Assembly: GCA_030248225.1 (NCBI GenBank)
Contig: JASANE010000907.1
Span: 52,203-116,202, forward strand
DNA: 64,000 bases
Reading direction: 5' to 3'
DNA from: Trileptium ribeirensis
Lineage: Eukaryota; Nematoda; Enoplea; Enoplida; Thoracostomopsidae
A program made the position numbers and the translations under genes. Every line of letters starts with the position of its first letter. Within the stretch, counting starts at the first letter, position 1. The notes under the pieces are model-generated. The model searched no databases and was not told the DNA's origin. It saw only the letters and a program-made list of their open reading frames with translations. Positions 39,401 to 54,400 of this stretch are shown here, piece after piece.

Positions 39401-42400
39401 CTTTGTAAATCAGTCTAAATTGAAGTAAAGTAACGTTATCTGCAAAGCAGCCAGAAGCTGCTTTATTGGCAATGACCTGTAGTTACTGAAACTGAGCGAA
39501 CAGCATCACAGTTTGCCTCATTTATAGCATTCTGATTAGAATCTAACTAACGGGCACTGTTTGTCCAACGCTAGCCTAAACAGTGTCTCTTACAACTGGT
39601 CAGAAAATTACTATCTATCTAGTAATTTCTCTTATAATCATACAAACCAATAATTTCAAGTTTCCTACAGAATAACATGTAACAAACGTGTGTGCAATAA
39701 AGGGAGGCGACTGGGGACAGAGGCAAAAGTGTTTATTCTACGCTCCATGCGTTGTAAGCACATTCAATTTGACGCAGTATACGCAATGGTTTATGGAAGG
39801 CATTTTTGCTCTGTGTGTTCAAAAACCAACATATTGATCGATAAATAAACATTATTAGCTTCCTCAGTTTCTTTAAAGTTTCAGAAAGGCAATAATGCCA
39901 TCGCAATACATTAAGTTTAATGTAAAAGTTATTTTTTAATGCATTTTAAATCCACTATACTTTCATTTCTTCCTTCATCTGTTTTACTATACATAAATTT
40001 TGAAGACCAGGTTCAGGTTCCAGTTTAAATGGATGGCGCTGGTTGATGATTCCGGTATCGGTAAATTTTGGTTCCGCTTATTCCCTGTAGTGCAGGTCCG
40101 ATATCTTGAAGAATTTTGCTATGGTACCATCTCAAACGCCTTAGGTATGAAGCTAAAACGTCCAAATCAATCGCGCAACGAGTATAATAAACCGTTGCTA
40201 ATATTCATAACAATGAAAATATGATGACGTTTTGAGAGATAACACTGTATCTGCATCACCTCTGCGATAGTTATGATCTGGCTTTCCCACGACGCAGGCC
40301 ACCAGTTATCACAGCCGAAATAATACCCAAACTTTGGCACAAGTGTGTCAAGCCACTGAAAGCCTATTATACTTTTACGCTATTTTGAGGAATAATGATA
40401 TTTGTCCAAAATAATCGCCTGGACATAGATCCAAATCCACTTTTACAATAAATAGACTTGATAGGTTTTCACGGGAGATTGAGGGTCTAGGTTATGAAGC
40501 GTATACCATCCGGAGAGTAATTTTGAGTAAGAACTACGTCAATAACATTTCGGCTTACTTTGAACTCATTTCGGCCAACTGGCCTTTGAGTGCGGCGCTT
40601 TCAGCTTGTGATAGTTGAAGTGAAGTCGTTGTTTCCGCCAGCTGGGCTTGCACGATTGTTATGTCCGCCTCAAGACGATTCTTTGCGTTCCGAACGGTTT
40701 CCAACTCTTTGTATCTAAAATTGGCAAGGATTCCATTGTTTCTATTCGAGCAAAAAAATAAATAAAGCCGCGGTTGGTCGGAGCACACTTGAACACACAC
40801 AAAAGCATTCTGTGTTATGGTATTGTCGAGCGTTACGACAATCAATGAATGAAGTGTGTCACGTGGCCATACGTTGTCCCAAGACCTCAGTATAATCCGA
40901 CAGCTAATAACGTTGAAGGGCTCAAGCCAATAGAACGTAAACTTAATATAAGTGAATAAAGACACCATACATGTGCCATAAATGAAGTTAACAGTGCCAA
41001 AATTAAACTTGGAAAGAGTGCGTTAACAATCAAACGTTGTGACAAAAGAATCCCGCCACCTACATTGCTTCGAAGATATAGGAAAAAATCAATACGGTTG
41101 TGGAGCAACATTCAAAACTTGAGCTCGTAACACGACTCAGCGATATCACAAATCAGTCTGTACCTCAAAATTACCCGCAAAAAGCTCTCATGCGCCTAAT
41201 GTATTTAACTTCTTTCATCGTATACTAAGGCGACATTTTGACACATTGCTAGACACTGTGCTGAATTGTACGAAAACTTCAATAAGAGGAAAAAGGAACA
41301 AAGCCTTAGGCCGTTTGGTTTTCTCGTGTCAAACAAACTAAGCAAAATTAAACAGACTGTCTTTATAGTCGAATAAAAGCAACATCAACGATAATGGCCT
41401 ATACCGATTTGGGAGACAGAAAAGATATTTAGGTGTATTGCTTCCACAAAGGGCGAGATCGCTACAGGATTTCAGCAACTAATCCGGGTGATGCCTCCTC
41501 CACGTAAATTTTGGCTCCCTCGCATGTCCTCTAACATCCCGAGGTATTTTGAGGTGACATAAAAACAGTTCTAATAAAACTTAAGACCATTGCCGCGATT
41601 TGTACCGGACTAAAACTAGTATCTCGCAAGCGACGTTGGAACGGGGCAAGTGTGGTTTCATTTCTAGGTTATCATTTTATTTAATCACATGTAACAGGCT
41701 TTGTAACTCGTTGAAAATCCTAACATCTCGTCAACCCAAAAGAACTGATAACACATCAAGTGTTTGTGCAGGTCTATAGATAACCAAACCATCCTATTCT
41801 GTACACCAAAACCCTCTATATGGACTGTTTTAATGCCATGTACCAAACTGCTGGAAAACCGATTAACCAAACAACGGAATATGAATATATTGTGGAAATG
41901 GGGTTCACTGACCGTAAACCCATGGAAAATCTAGAGAAGCATAAAACATGTACGCTGGACTCTAGATAACCTAATCACACTCATTGTATTTAAAAACAAG
42001 CAATAACATGGCGAAATTTAAAAAATCACAATTTCTGGCAAAGTATCTATGAACCATATTCGGGCCCGTAGAGGCCCAGGGAGTGGTTTCGCAAAAAAGT
42101 GATGGTCAAGAAAGCTGATGGTTGTGTCCACTATCCAATGTGAAGTCTATGTGGCGAGATATAAGCTGCGAAACACGGGTACACGTGTGGCACAGAACCA
42201 TTAAAAACCTGTTTTTTACCAATTTGACCCCCGACATGTGCTCGGACCTATTTGCGTTCAACTAAAGAGCACATCGTCATCACTTTTGCTGCCGAACAAA
42301 AATTGTAGAAATCCGTCCGTACGAAAATGAGTTTTGAATGACAGCGACAGACAAAACGAAATTTTCTCGATTTTCCGCCTAGCGCCCTCAGTGGAAACAC

Positions 42401-45400
42401 CGCTTGCTCCGTTTCAATAAAGTTATGCATGCGGAAACAAACATTTTCAATAGGTTAACAGTAAAATATGCAATAAAAACTACATTCGTCTTGTAAAGAC
42501 TGTCATTACAACACCCCAATTAACCGAGGACTCTCCGTTTCGTGGAATTCATTCTGTAAATTCATAACCTGCGGAAACGAATATAACGTAAAACATCAAA
42601 TATTATGTTGCTCAATCACAGTTATGAGTTACCAAGATGATGCAAAAATATATATATTTCGAAAAACAACAATAATTGCAAAATTCGCTAACCGCGCTTC
42701 ATCTGCGGAACTGTCTTTGTTCATTAGCTCGTCCTTTTCAGCGTTAGCGGCACGCAATTCGGTCTCAAGTTTGGAAATTTTTTCCTCTTTCGCCGTTTCC
42801 TAAAGCCCAAGTAACTCTAGCGCTACAAACTATGCTTAGATTGTTTCAATAAATGAATCAAAGAATTACGGTTTACCAGTTTTCTACGATAGCGGGAGCT
42901 GAGGAAACTGAGATATAATTTTAGAATATTGGTAAGTAGCAGAAAGCCTCAGTCATAATCAATTCAAATATCATTGCTATATTGCGTGACGGCTCGATTC
43001 GTCTCTTTGGCAAAGCTGGGTAGTGCTTTGCCAACAGCAAAACTCATACGGCCAGCTTAACGTCAATAGAAACGTAAGGAGCGTAGATTATAAGAGCGTC
43101 AAATAAGATCAAAGTGAATTGTGTACAAGCATCATTGGCCACTGCTAGCACATGAAAAAGTTCTACGTTCCATCGACATTCATTCGATAATATCAAAATT
43201 TTGTTCGATACGTGTTCGAAATTTTGGTATGCTATTTTCCATGTTGCTCAAAACTGATCGAAGTTTATTCGAAAAGTTTTCCAGAATAAATAAATTTTGG
43301 TCCAAGTCTTTTTAAATGTTCGTTCGTTCGAAAGACAGCACTCATTTGTGGTGAGTACTGTAGTATGATGACATATGCCACAATTTACCAACATCTCAAA
43401 TTCTACCACATACGATTTCTTTACCAAGCTATTAAGATACATGAATACCATAAAAGCAAAAAATACAAATATTAATCTAGAAGAACAAATATGTACAACA
43501 ATATTTGAATTCATGTCATAGAAAATAGTTTGATTTCGTACAGCTGACCGCATCACAAAGCTGCAAATACCAGCGTGCGCTCAACTAGAAATACATTGTC
43601 ACGCTGAAACACAAAGTCATGTTGTCATACTGTATGCCGAAATATGTGATCGTCCGCTTTACACCCGAGAAAGCAAAAAATTAATTTGCCACAGAAATTT
43701 ATCAAACGCCAGAATACACTGCAACTTCTCCGATTGAAATATAATTCCATTATTGCACTTCAATTGTGTGGTTATTTCCTCTATAACTTGATTTTTGATG
43801 ATGTATCTGTTTTTGTTTCTGAATTGTGAGTCTAAATCAAATTGATAAAAATCATAAGCCCGGCCTATATCTTGCCAGCACACCTAATAAAACTGAAGAC
43901 CTTGGCTCGTAAACGACACTTCTTTTACGGTACAATAAGTTTCTCGGCATTTCTTAATATCCCACGATCCCACTTGACATCTTAAAAAACTTCCCATAAC
44001 ATTCCCTTACCTGGTTCTTCAACTGTTTTCTCAACTCCGTGATTTCAGCGTCGGTCGTTGCTTTTTGCTCGGTCCAAAGCTGCAAATCACGTCGATACGC
44101 GTCAAGCTCCTCGATGTTCGACCGCTGTGTCGCTTCGATTTCCTTTTCTAAACGAACCACATTCCTGTCTTGCGACTGTTTTGCAGCCTAAAAATTGGGA
44201 GCGAAGATACATTTAGCCACACTACTAAAAATTATATATTCTCAAGTGACGCGAAAACAAAATTAATTGAAATAGCAAATATTGAACTAATTAATATGCT
44301 TACAAAATGACCATTAACAATTATTTTTCTAAATAGTGCATCCAGATTGGACCTTTCTTACTACACTACGAAGCCTAAGCCTACCTTCAACTTTTCCAGC
44401 TCTTCTTTCAATTTTTTAAGCTCTTCAGCGCTTTTGTCTTCCGTCGGGGCTCTTTGAGATTTTGCAGCTTCCACCGCCTTCAGTGTTGCTTCAAGCTCTG
44501 CAACCGTTCGTTGGCTTGCTTCGCGTTCCAAGTTCAGCGATGTCGAATAGCGTTGCTCGGATGCTGCCAGGTCCGATGCTAGTTTCTCGTTTGTCGATTG
44601 AAGTGACGATAGTTGAGCGTTGAGCTTGCGCAACCCCGCCTAAAACATATACATAACAATGAGCAAATAAAATACCGAAATCCCAGAATAAAAATCTAAG
44701 CTCATCTAGCATTTTTTCACAAAACAACTTTCTATATATATCCGACAACCATCACAGAATTGGACGAGACCAATAACATCAGTGGAATGAAACCGAACCC
44801 TTTGTCGCGTCAAACAGCAACTACCCAAACACTGTTATAAATAACTTACCTCGTCGATAACTGGCTTGTATTCGGGAACTGCTGAGATTGCTGCCTTGGC
44901 ATCGCTTAGCTGCTTCGCTATTACATCGTTCTCCGATTTCAACGACGTCAATTCGCTTTGAAGTTTCGACGCTGCCGCCGCTTGTTGCTCGGCCTTGCTC
45001 AGTTTGTCTTCTAACTCTTTGGCTTTGTGGGCGTGCTTCTAGACAATTATAATATAGTTATATCGAATTTAATTTATTATTTTATTGAATTTGCTTTAGA
45101 AATGCATTCGATTAAAACAATATAAAGCTCAGCACGACAGCGTATATACACAGAAGTCAACATCAAAATTAAATACTTTACAGCGTAAAAGTATTAATAT
45201 AAAACAAATATATTATGAAACAGAGTATTTTGGGCTGCAAAACACTACGGAATGACAAAAATGTATCCTGTTATTCAAACAAAGTAGATGATAGAACGGA
45301 AAGAAGCATCATGGCCATAGTCGATTATCGTAACACCTTGTTTGGTCAAAATTCGAGCCAACAAATAACTTGAATACAAGTTAATCATTAGCAACAAAGA

Positions 45401-48400
45401 GGCTTCATGAAACAAATCTCTGACATTCCTTAGTTGCTGGCGTAAGAGTACTTTGCAACTTCTGACAATGTTTTTGACTCATTTTCAAATTCCAAATTTG
45501 ACAACTACAACTCACCTCAACGTCTTTACATCGATCTTGAAGCATAGCGTTCTCTTTACGTCCTAGTTGGATCTGGTTATCGCGTTGTGACAACTCGCTT
45601 TGAACGCGAGACAATTCGCCATTAATACGATTCTTTTCACTGCTAAAAACTAAGACACCAGTTACTACAAAAAATATGAAAAATGTTCAGACTCAAAATT
45701 TGAACAAGTAGCAAATTAGTAAAAAATCGTAATCAGTAATTAAAATGTAGCTAAAAGCTACCAGTGGTTATGGAAAGCTGATATGTTCGAAAATCTGCGG
45801 AGTTAGCTTATCCAAATAAAAAATAAACATAACCATAACAGATAACAATAGAGAGTAGACTTTACTTAAAATGATTTATTCAAAGACTTCAAAGAATCCT
45901 ATCCATTCATATAAATTTACTCCAAGCTGATGTATTTTGAAAGACCAAGGAAAAACAGACATCCATTTCAAAAACCCTCGTGTTATTTCACTTAGTTCAA
46001 TTCAGCTTTAATTAGTTTAAAAAATAACCAAGCATAATAATCTTACTCTAGTCTGCCCAGTTGATCCTTCAAACGTTGAGTTTCCTGAAAAATTAGTTAC
46101 AATCATTACTCGTCATACAAAGTGGCAGTGTGATCAACATTTGTATGTGATAAGAAAAGTCATTTACTGGGCTCTCCAAATCGGGGAATGGGTGGGGACT
46201 AGCATTTTTCGGTTCCCCCTGGTATAAAACAGGTGATCATGCCCCCTGGTTCACCGCCTCTTCGAATTTTTTGTTTCCAATCGGTCCAAAATACATAAAA
46301 TTTAATCAAAATTTGCATCTATATTCTGTTCTGACGTCAAAAATATCGCAAAATTTACTTCAAAATATTTGTTTGAAATCGGTCCAAAGTACAAAAAATT
46401 TGATCAAAATTTGCACTAAAATTCCGTTATGAAGCCAAAAATTTCGCTTTATCTCTCGTCAAAAACGTTTTGGCAGTGTTTCTTACATGATTTTTTACTG
46501 TTTTTCTTATCGCAAAATGCCCCTGGCAAAATTTTCAGCGAATGGAGAGCAAAGATTTAGCAAAACAAAAATCACACCGGCAACAAAGTAACTGGGATAA
46601 ACAATTCTCTGGGTTGTACACAATATATATTGAAAACCCGCACAATCAATAATCACTAAGTTGAGCTGGCATAAGAAACTAAACACAGGCCGACCAGATC
46701 CCTGTTTGAGGATGTGAAATACGGCATCAGAGAGCTAACGGCACATGTGCGTTGCTGTTATCCTCGAATGAACATGCCCGAAATTCAACAAATCTACTGT
46801 TCCTCAATACCAATGCTAGGAATGGGTATACTTCTAGAACCCAGGTGTCAAAACATTATTTCATCTTTCGCATAAAACGTATATACATTTTGTAATTGTT
46901 GGAACAGTAGGCACTACAGAGGGGTCAGTGAAGCGTTTGCTTGCTGAGCAAGAGAGGTTACACATACCGCTTGACTAGCTTCCTACTGTTTCTTCTATTC
47001 AGGAGTAAAGCCAGTGAGGTCACAGCTGACCAGGTCTGAGCATGATCATCAATTTAACTGTGATCTTAAAAGAACTAAGCCAAAACTACTAGTAACTTTA
47101 TCGAGATTGCAGAAGGTAGTAAAACATAGGAACACTTACGCCTTTTTCATGCACAGCCAATCAGCTCTCGATAGCCTACGTCGATATGCTATATGTGGAT
47201 ATCACACAATACTGCTCATGTTAGAAAAAACTAATACCGCCAATAAGTTTCCCATGCCCGAAAACCCACAACTCATAGCTATCAGCCTCTCAGGACGTCG
47301 CAATAAAATTGAGAATTTTGGGTCGCTGAACCATAGGAGCGCCATACCCCCGTACCCATGGGTCGCAGATCAAAATCAACATTGGCAATGAGTTTGCCAT
47401 GCCTAAAACCCCCCAAAGTAAAACTTTTCAGCCGTTCAGGACGTCAGAACAACTTTTCGAATTTTGGGTCGAAGAAGCACGGGTGCCATACCTCAAACCC
47501 CATGAAGCGGAGCCTTAATCGCAAAACAACAAAAAACATCGACATTTATGATTTTACTATGAAATAAAACCAACCAGAGAATAAATTCCAAAGTTAAGAT
47601 AATAATAACCTTGTTTCCGTGAAGGGTAATATAATGGAGTGAAAAACCCTTATTTTGACCTCTGACCCCAAATCAAGAGGCGCAGTACCAGCCATAGTAC
47701 CCATGGAACCATGGGTCGCAGAGCAAAACCAACATCGGCAATTAGTTTCCCATGCAAGGAAACCCGCAGGTGAAACTTTTCAGCCGCCCAAAACGTCAGA
47801 AAAAATTTCCTAATTTTGGGGCGAGGAACTATGAGAGTGCCGTACCTCAAACTCCATAACTCCAAAACGGAAGCCTTAATCGAAACACAAAAAAGAAGCA
47901 TCGGCATTTATCATTTTACTATGAAATAAAACCATCCAGAGAAAAAATTTCGAAAGATAAGACAAAAATAACCTTGCTTTCGTGAAGGGTACTAAAATGA
48001 GGTAAAAACCCACATTTTAGCCCCTAACCCCGGAGCAAGACCCAAATTAAAAAGCGCTCGGGGATGTACATGGTAAATCGACTATGCCGGTTCGAATGAG
48101 CCCAAGATCAAGTCGTTCCAGAGTTATTGCCGATCGCACACACACAGACAGAATTTAAGATTTCACCCTGCAACACACAATCTCCACTACGTTTCACTAC
48201 ATTCTGATGACAATAATTATTATTGTCGCCGCAGCAGTCGCCAACCATTTCAACTTACGTCACGCAGCTGTTGGACAACTTGAGGATTCGCATTTTGCTG
48301 CTGCTGTTGCGAGGTTTGAGCTGCGGCTGCCTGTTTCGCTTGTGACTCGATAACTTTTTGCAATCCCATAATTTTATTGTTGTATTCTTGGACTTGAGCA

Positions 48401-51400
48401 CCAAATTTCGAATTCATTTCCTAAAATAACCAAATTGTAAATTGAAATAAACATGGAAGAGAATAACTACATTTGATAACCAATCGGCTTAGTACATTCC
48501 GATAATAATGTAACTTCAGATACATAACATCAAGGTTGTAGCTGTCGATGAGAGAATTCTATGGTGCTCTCTATTTTTCGGCCTGATGCCTCGTGCAGGA
48601 GTTAGGGTGACCACAGATGGCTAAAATCAAATTAAAGTGCTAAATTCGTGTGAGATATGTGACAATTTGGGTACGAAATAATGGTAACAGCGCAAAGAAA
48701 AAGCTAGGTGCACAACTACATTTCATTATTACACGTCGAACAAAAAAATTGCGGAAATCCATCAATTAATGCGTCTAACTGACGGATAAAAAAGAAGTTT
48801 TGCACAATATATTATTAACACTATTTGGTTTAGCTCTGCCTGCTACGCTCATTGCGTTTCAACATAGGCTTCACACAGTACATTTTCTGATATACACAAT
48901 GTATGCGAAGCTCTTAGCAAACGAACGTTCACAGAAATGAATGCTCCACAAAGTGAATACTACAAATTACAATGAGATCACGCTGATTATGCTATTTAGT
49001 GTAAGTTTTTGAAACACTAGCTAAGTAATTATAAACGAAACACCAAAATATGTAACGATTTCTGATTTTGTACATTTCACATTTATCTCATTATGCAGCA
49101 CATCGCAATCATTTTTAAGGACTCCCAGCTGACGCGTGCAACTATTGTGACTCCTACAATGTATCAGGGTACTCGTGTAATACCGTCATTGAATGTAGAA
49201 ACCACGCGGGGATAAAACGTACTGAATTATTTGGCATTATCGTTGAACCAGCAAAAAGCTGTTTTGTCAGCTGTGGATCGCTCCTTACCTGGATTTGTTT
49301 CTGATAACCGTGTTCGGCGACTTGCTTTTGTTGCATTGCATCCGCAAAACTCCGCTCAAATGCTGCATACCGTGTCTTCAGCTGAGTGAGTTCATCGCTG
49401 AAAACAAAATATATACGCTATCTGTAAAAAACAAGTTTAAATAAAAAATGAAAAATAAACTTTAACTTACTGATAGCACAACACTAATACCGTTACGGTA
49501 TGGTCTTGAGCTCCTAGTACGCTTTCTTATGGTTTTGGAAAAAAACTTAAACCTTTTAAAGTTGCAAATGTTATCGTAACTATAAAATTGTCACCCTTCG
49601 TGCGAGCAAGCAGCGGCCATTTCTGGCGGGTACTGTATTACCAACTGAAAGTAAACAATGCTCAAATTACTAGCGTTATCATTATTAAAAAATTTCTAGG
49701 GCGTAACTTTAAGGAGAGGCTAAATTTCTATTGTTTTGATCCAATTTTTATTCTTTGCAAAGGTTGGAAAGCAAATCTAAAAAAGAGATAAACACTCTAA
49801 AAGTGACCTCATGATTTTAGACAAACTAACCATTGTATCAAAAGGCACAAGTAGTACAAATTTGCTGCGATTTGTCGATGTAGGATTCCTAAAACGACAC
49901 AATTTCTCACAAAACACATTGTGCAAGGCTCTAAAATGATCACAATTCTATTGGCCTGAGGTTTAATAATTATGTACGAAATCATTAGAGAACAATGAGG
50001 TTCGAGCTTTCCAGCATTTTTGTACGCTTAGAAAATAAAATGGTAAAAAAATTAGTAAAACCCTGACAACAGCACCCAAAGAACCACTAACTTAGTGTCT
50101 TTAATTTTGGCATTCGCATCCATCAACACAGAATCTTTTTGAGCCAAAGCACGTTCGTTTTCAGCAAGCTGTTTCTTAAGCGCTGCCGACGCTGGTCCAC
50201 TTCCATCCGATTTGATAACGTTCTGAAAAGAAGCAGATAATGAGCGGTTTCTCCAACGGGGGGCTGACATTTTTCGGTATCCCTGGCAGAAAATAGGTGC
50301 CCTCGTAGAAAAATTTTGGACTTCAACCAGGTAACAACACTCCAAGTTGACATAAAAACTTGACGCAATTTTTGCAAATCACTTACTGAAGCTGAAAATT
50401 TGATTAATTTACGCAAAAAAATTGGCCGAACTACTGGTTTTAATTGTGCCGTTTCGAATGTCTTTTATTTAATTTTAGCGCTTTCCGCTGTTATTGAATT
50501 TTGAAAGAATTTCAATTTCAAAAAACCTGGGGCGCCCCCGTTCAGGCAGACGGTGGTAACATAGTTCATGCCGCCTGGCAAAATTTGTGGCCAATTGAGA
50601 ATGAGAAGACAGTAATGGTATAATTGATGTGCCGATTATTTATGACGTCCAAATGGTTATGCAAATCAGATGAACTTGTGTTTATGTTAATTAGTTCTTA
50701 CTAATTAGCCATTAACACTGCTATATAAGCAGTTGAATAAATGTCTTTTACAGTCAGTTGCGTTTTATTATTCCGTCGTCTACGCTGTTAGGGGCGTGCC
50801 TCTTTGTGGAGAGGCCAGGAATCATATTGGTATATATTTTACTCGACTCAGTGAGCTCAATCTGCCTAAAAGTACAGTCAATTCAAAATGGATGTTTTTG
50901 GTTCCGTTGCTTTGTCAGAAGAAAAATTCAAAAAAGTAAAATTGGTGATACATCAAGAAGAAATTTTTCGCAGAAAACCAGATCAGTCTATGTTCCAGAC
51001 CAACTAAGCTAAAAATGTATTTTCGGGTAACAAACACAAATTTTTGTTCAACAATGTATCGAATTCACCGAGGCTTATTTTTCAGCCAGTTTTGAGTTAC
51101 ATCATATTTCGAAAAATATTATCATAACACATATTAAAGAATTACACAGCAACTCTGAGTGCCAATAATAATTTTGAGAAAAAAATTTATGAATTTTCAT
51201 TTTTAACTGTCTGCACTCTAAATAAAAAAAAGAAAGAAGCGAAAAAAACAAAAACTTACACTAATCCACGTCGTTGCTTGGCTATGACGTTCGATGAGAA
51301 CATGAATAAATTGCTTCAACTCAGCTTCGCTCAGTACGATCGTCTGCATTTGAGACAAAATTGTTTTGACATCCGCTAAGCAAACAAAAATATGCACATA

Positions 51401-54400
51401 TACAGCTGGCACAAACCATTTTAAGCGGCGTTCAGGTAAAATGCACAATATCAATTCGTTCATACTGTTCGTTGTGTGATGCTCACCACCATTGCTATAA
51501 AAATTGTCGTCCATACTGCGCCCACCAATCGTGCAATGCTCCTCTTTCCAACTCCCTAACTGCCGATTTGAAACCGGGGTTAACTGACTCTGATAAACTT
51601 TTTTGCTTCCTCTGGCAAAACATCCTGATGTGACCAGAATATCAACAATATTTTTTAAATTAAATTCTGAACTTAAAAAAGGATATATGAATTTTTTTAA
51701 ATATTTAGAAATTGCTTTTAACCTCAATGTCAGCTTCGTTTTATAATGGCAGAATAATTCTCAATATACCCTTAATGTACTGCTAGACCATTGTTGCTTT
51801 TATGAGCCTTTTAGAGAAACCAACTAAATTCAAATTTGGGCTCGTTTGCAGCCATTTTATCATTTCAATCTAAGAGCATATGAACGTATAAGCGAAAAAG
51901 ATGAAAAATATTACTGACACCCTGTAATCAAGCAGGTAATCTCACCGTGTTGCATCTGGCATTGGCGAGTTACAAGCTTGAGCAAACTTTAATACGACCT
52001 GGAATTTTTGTAATATAGAGGTAAGCAATTTTCGAGTCAGACGAGAAGCGAATAATCCGGAATATTAACTTAAATGCTGCACCAAATTTTATTTTATTTG
52101 AAATAAAACAGCAGCTATTTTATTTCAGTCTATCCCTGTTCCTCCAATCTGCATATCCCCCTAGCGCTTAGGCACTTTATAGTTTTCAAACGATAAATAT
52201 GCTCAGAGCAAGAACTATTTTAGCGAGTCGACACCGTTTCGCCAAAAAAATTGATCGGCCACGTAATTGTCAAAATCTGGTCTCGTATTAAATTACTTTA
52301 TATAATACAACAGATTATATTCAACACTACTGCTAACTATTATCCACTCTTACTGCACATAAATATGCTTGACACAATGTTTAGACCGACAACTGAAGAA
52401 ACTGTCTCAAACAACAATATTTGAAACAAATCAAATTCTAAAACTATAACCGTACTAAAAAATTTTGTCAGCCTTTTAGAGTTATAACTGCTCTCCGCGT
52501 ACATGGATGTAGAAAAATTACTAAAATATAAGACGCTAAACGATAAGCTTCGTCGCATTTTTGAAATTCGCGTTGCTTGACAACTTACAATTAGTCGCCC
52601 ACGCACTGAACCAAAAATGTAGACCCTCCATAGCTATATTTGAGTTATTCGAGTGAACATTTTCGAGCTATGATCAAAAGCTTTAAAAATACAACAAAAA
52701 ATTGACACATCTAAAAAATTTTAGAAAAATGAACTAAAATTCCAAAATGGTGCAGTTTTACATACAAAATATGGAACGAACGAAAATTTGACACCTTCAA
52801 TCGACCTACCTTTTGCTGTTATTCCATCCGCTTGGCAAGCACCATGTAGAGTAGCTTCGCTGGCTGGCTGCTGGACCTTTTTCGGCACACTAGGTTTGGG
52901 TTCCTCGGGAACTAAATGCGGCACCTCGCCGGTAGCTTCATCCCAGGACAAGCGCTGTTGATGTTGCTGCTCTTGGTGCTTTTGACCAACTATGATCATC
53001 GTTTCTTTTTCAACCTCACGTGAAGTTGTTTTGCCACTACTGTCGCAGCTAGCTGGAATTTCGTTTGCATTCTCTAAAAATTTAGAAGTCTCAATGTCAT
53101 AACCTAAAAACGCGACAACCCTACCTTCCGGGATTAAAGGTCAGAGGATGACAGATTTAGCTGATGAAAAATTTAGCTAGCCAGAAGTAATCGAGTAGCA
53201 CATATCTGAGGTAAGATAACTTTTGGTTTAGAAACATCGGCACGAATAAACATGTCTAGAAGTACCGTGTAGACAATCTTCAAAGAGAAAATACAACAAA
53301 CTATACGAAAGAAATTACGGAACCTGGATGACGTTGCACTCATAAAAGACTGTGAATATTGCTGAAAAACACTGGGTTTTATTAAAACAAAACAAATATT
53401 TTCGGAAAGCAAAATATAAATATTCAACCAGCTAATACCCAGCTAGATTCAAACACACTAAGAAGAAAGTAGCTGGGTATAACTATTCTGAGATTCCAAA
53501 TTGAGGTTACTGAGTCTCATTTAAAATTTTGGAAACAGAACCCGTAAAAGGAGACTGTCACAAATCTGAAAATATGCGTTTTTCGGACAATAAATTAAAC
53601 ATAAGTAAATTGGATCAGAAAACGGTTGGATGACAGTTTTTGTTCAGATGCCCCAAAGGGCCGCTTAAAACAAAATGACTCCAAATATTTTAAACAAAAA
53701 TAATGGTCGGAGAATTTAGTGTTTCATAAAATAGGACACAGAAGTTCAAAAAAATAAAATATAGAAAGGACGGTCACTTTTGAACCCCAGCACAAGTGTT
53801 GTTGCCCCAAAATGCCCAGTTAGTCTACCAAGGTACAGGCACGGAAAGCGTCGCCACCTAAGGACACATGTCAGACTGTTTTATATGGTGATGGTGAAAT
53901 ACACTCCCGTGTTGCTTAAATTGACTAAGGCAACGTTAATAATTCTTTGTGGTGTGATGTTAATAAAATCTGAAATAAAATATAAACCATAAAAATCTCG
54001 CCAGATCTTGAATTTTAAAAAGATCTAAATTTTATATGGTGGTTTGAAACACGTAACGGTAATATCTGTGCGTCTGGTTAGTCATAGTCGCTATTTCGAT
54101 CGCATTTCTATTATACGCATATATACACTGTGATTTTTGTTTAAACACTAAACATTATTTTGTATTAAGATGCTACCAGTTTTCCGAAAACAAACATTTT
54201 CCAAAACGCCATTTTTAACTGAACAAACAAAGAATCTAATTTAGGTGGAAATAGATGAAATTTATGACGAACAGACTTCGTCGCATGACAACAATTGAAA
54301 CAATTCATATATGTTCTACAACGGTATAGAGTATTAACGTAGGGAGAACGATAAAGCCAGTAGTATCACAGACTCATGGGCGCCGAACTGATAATATTTA

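Larger units (their letters stand above)
33745..40558. other. 6.8-kb intron between exons 16 and 17
   Basis: Holds a family B fragment at 35.0 kb and the 38.3-38.7 kb hairpin. One short minus-strand stretch near 36,770-36,850 could look like an exon but its phase does not fit the flanking exons. Nothing else supported. Confidence 0.45.
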
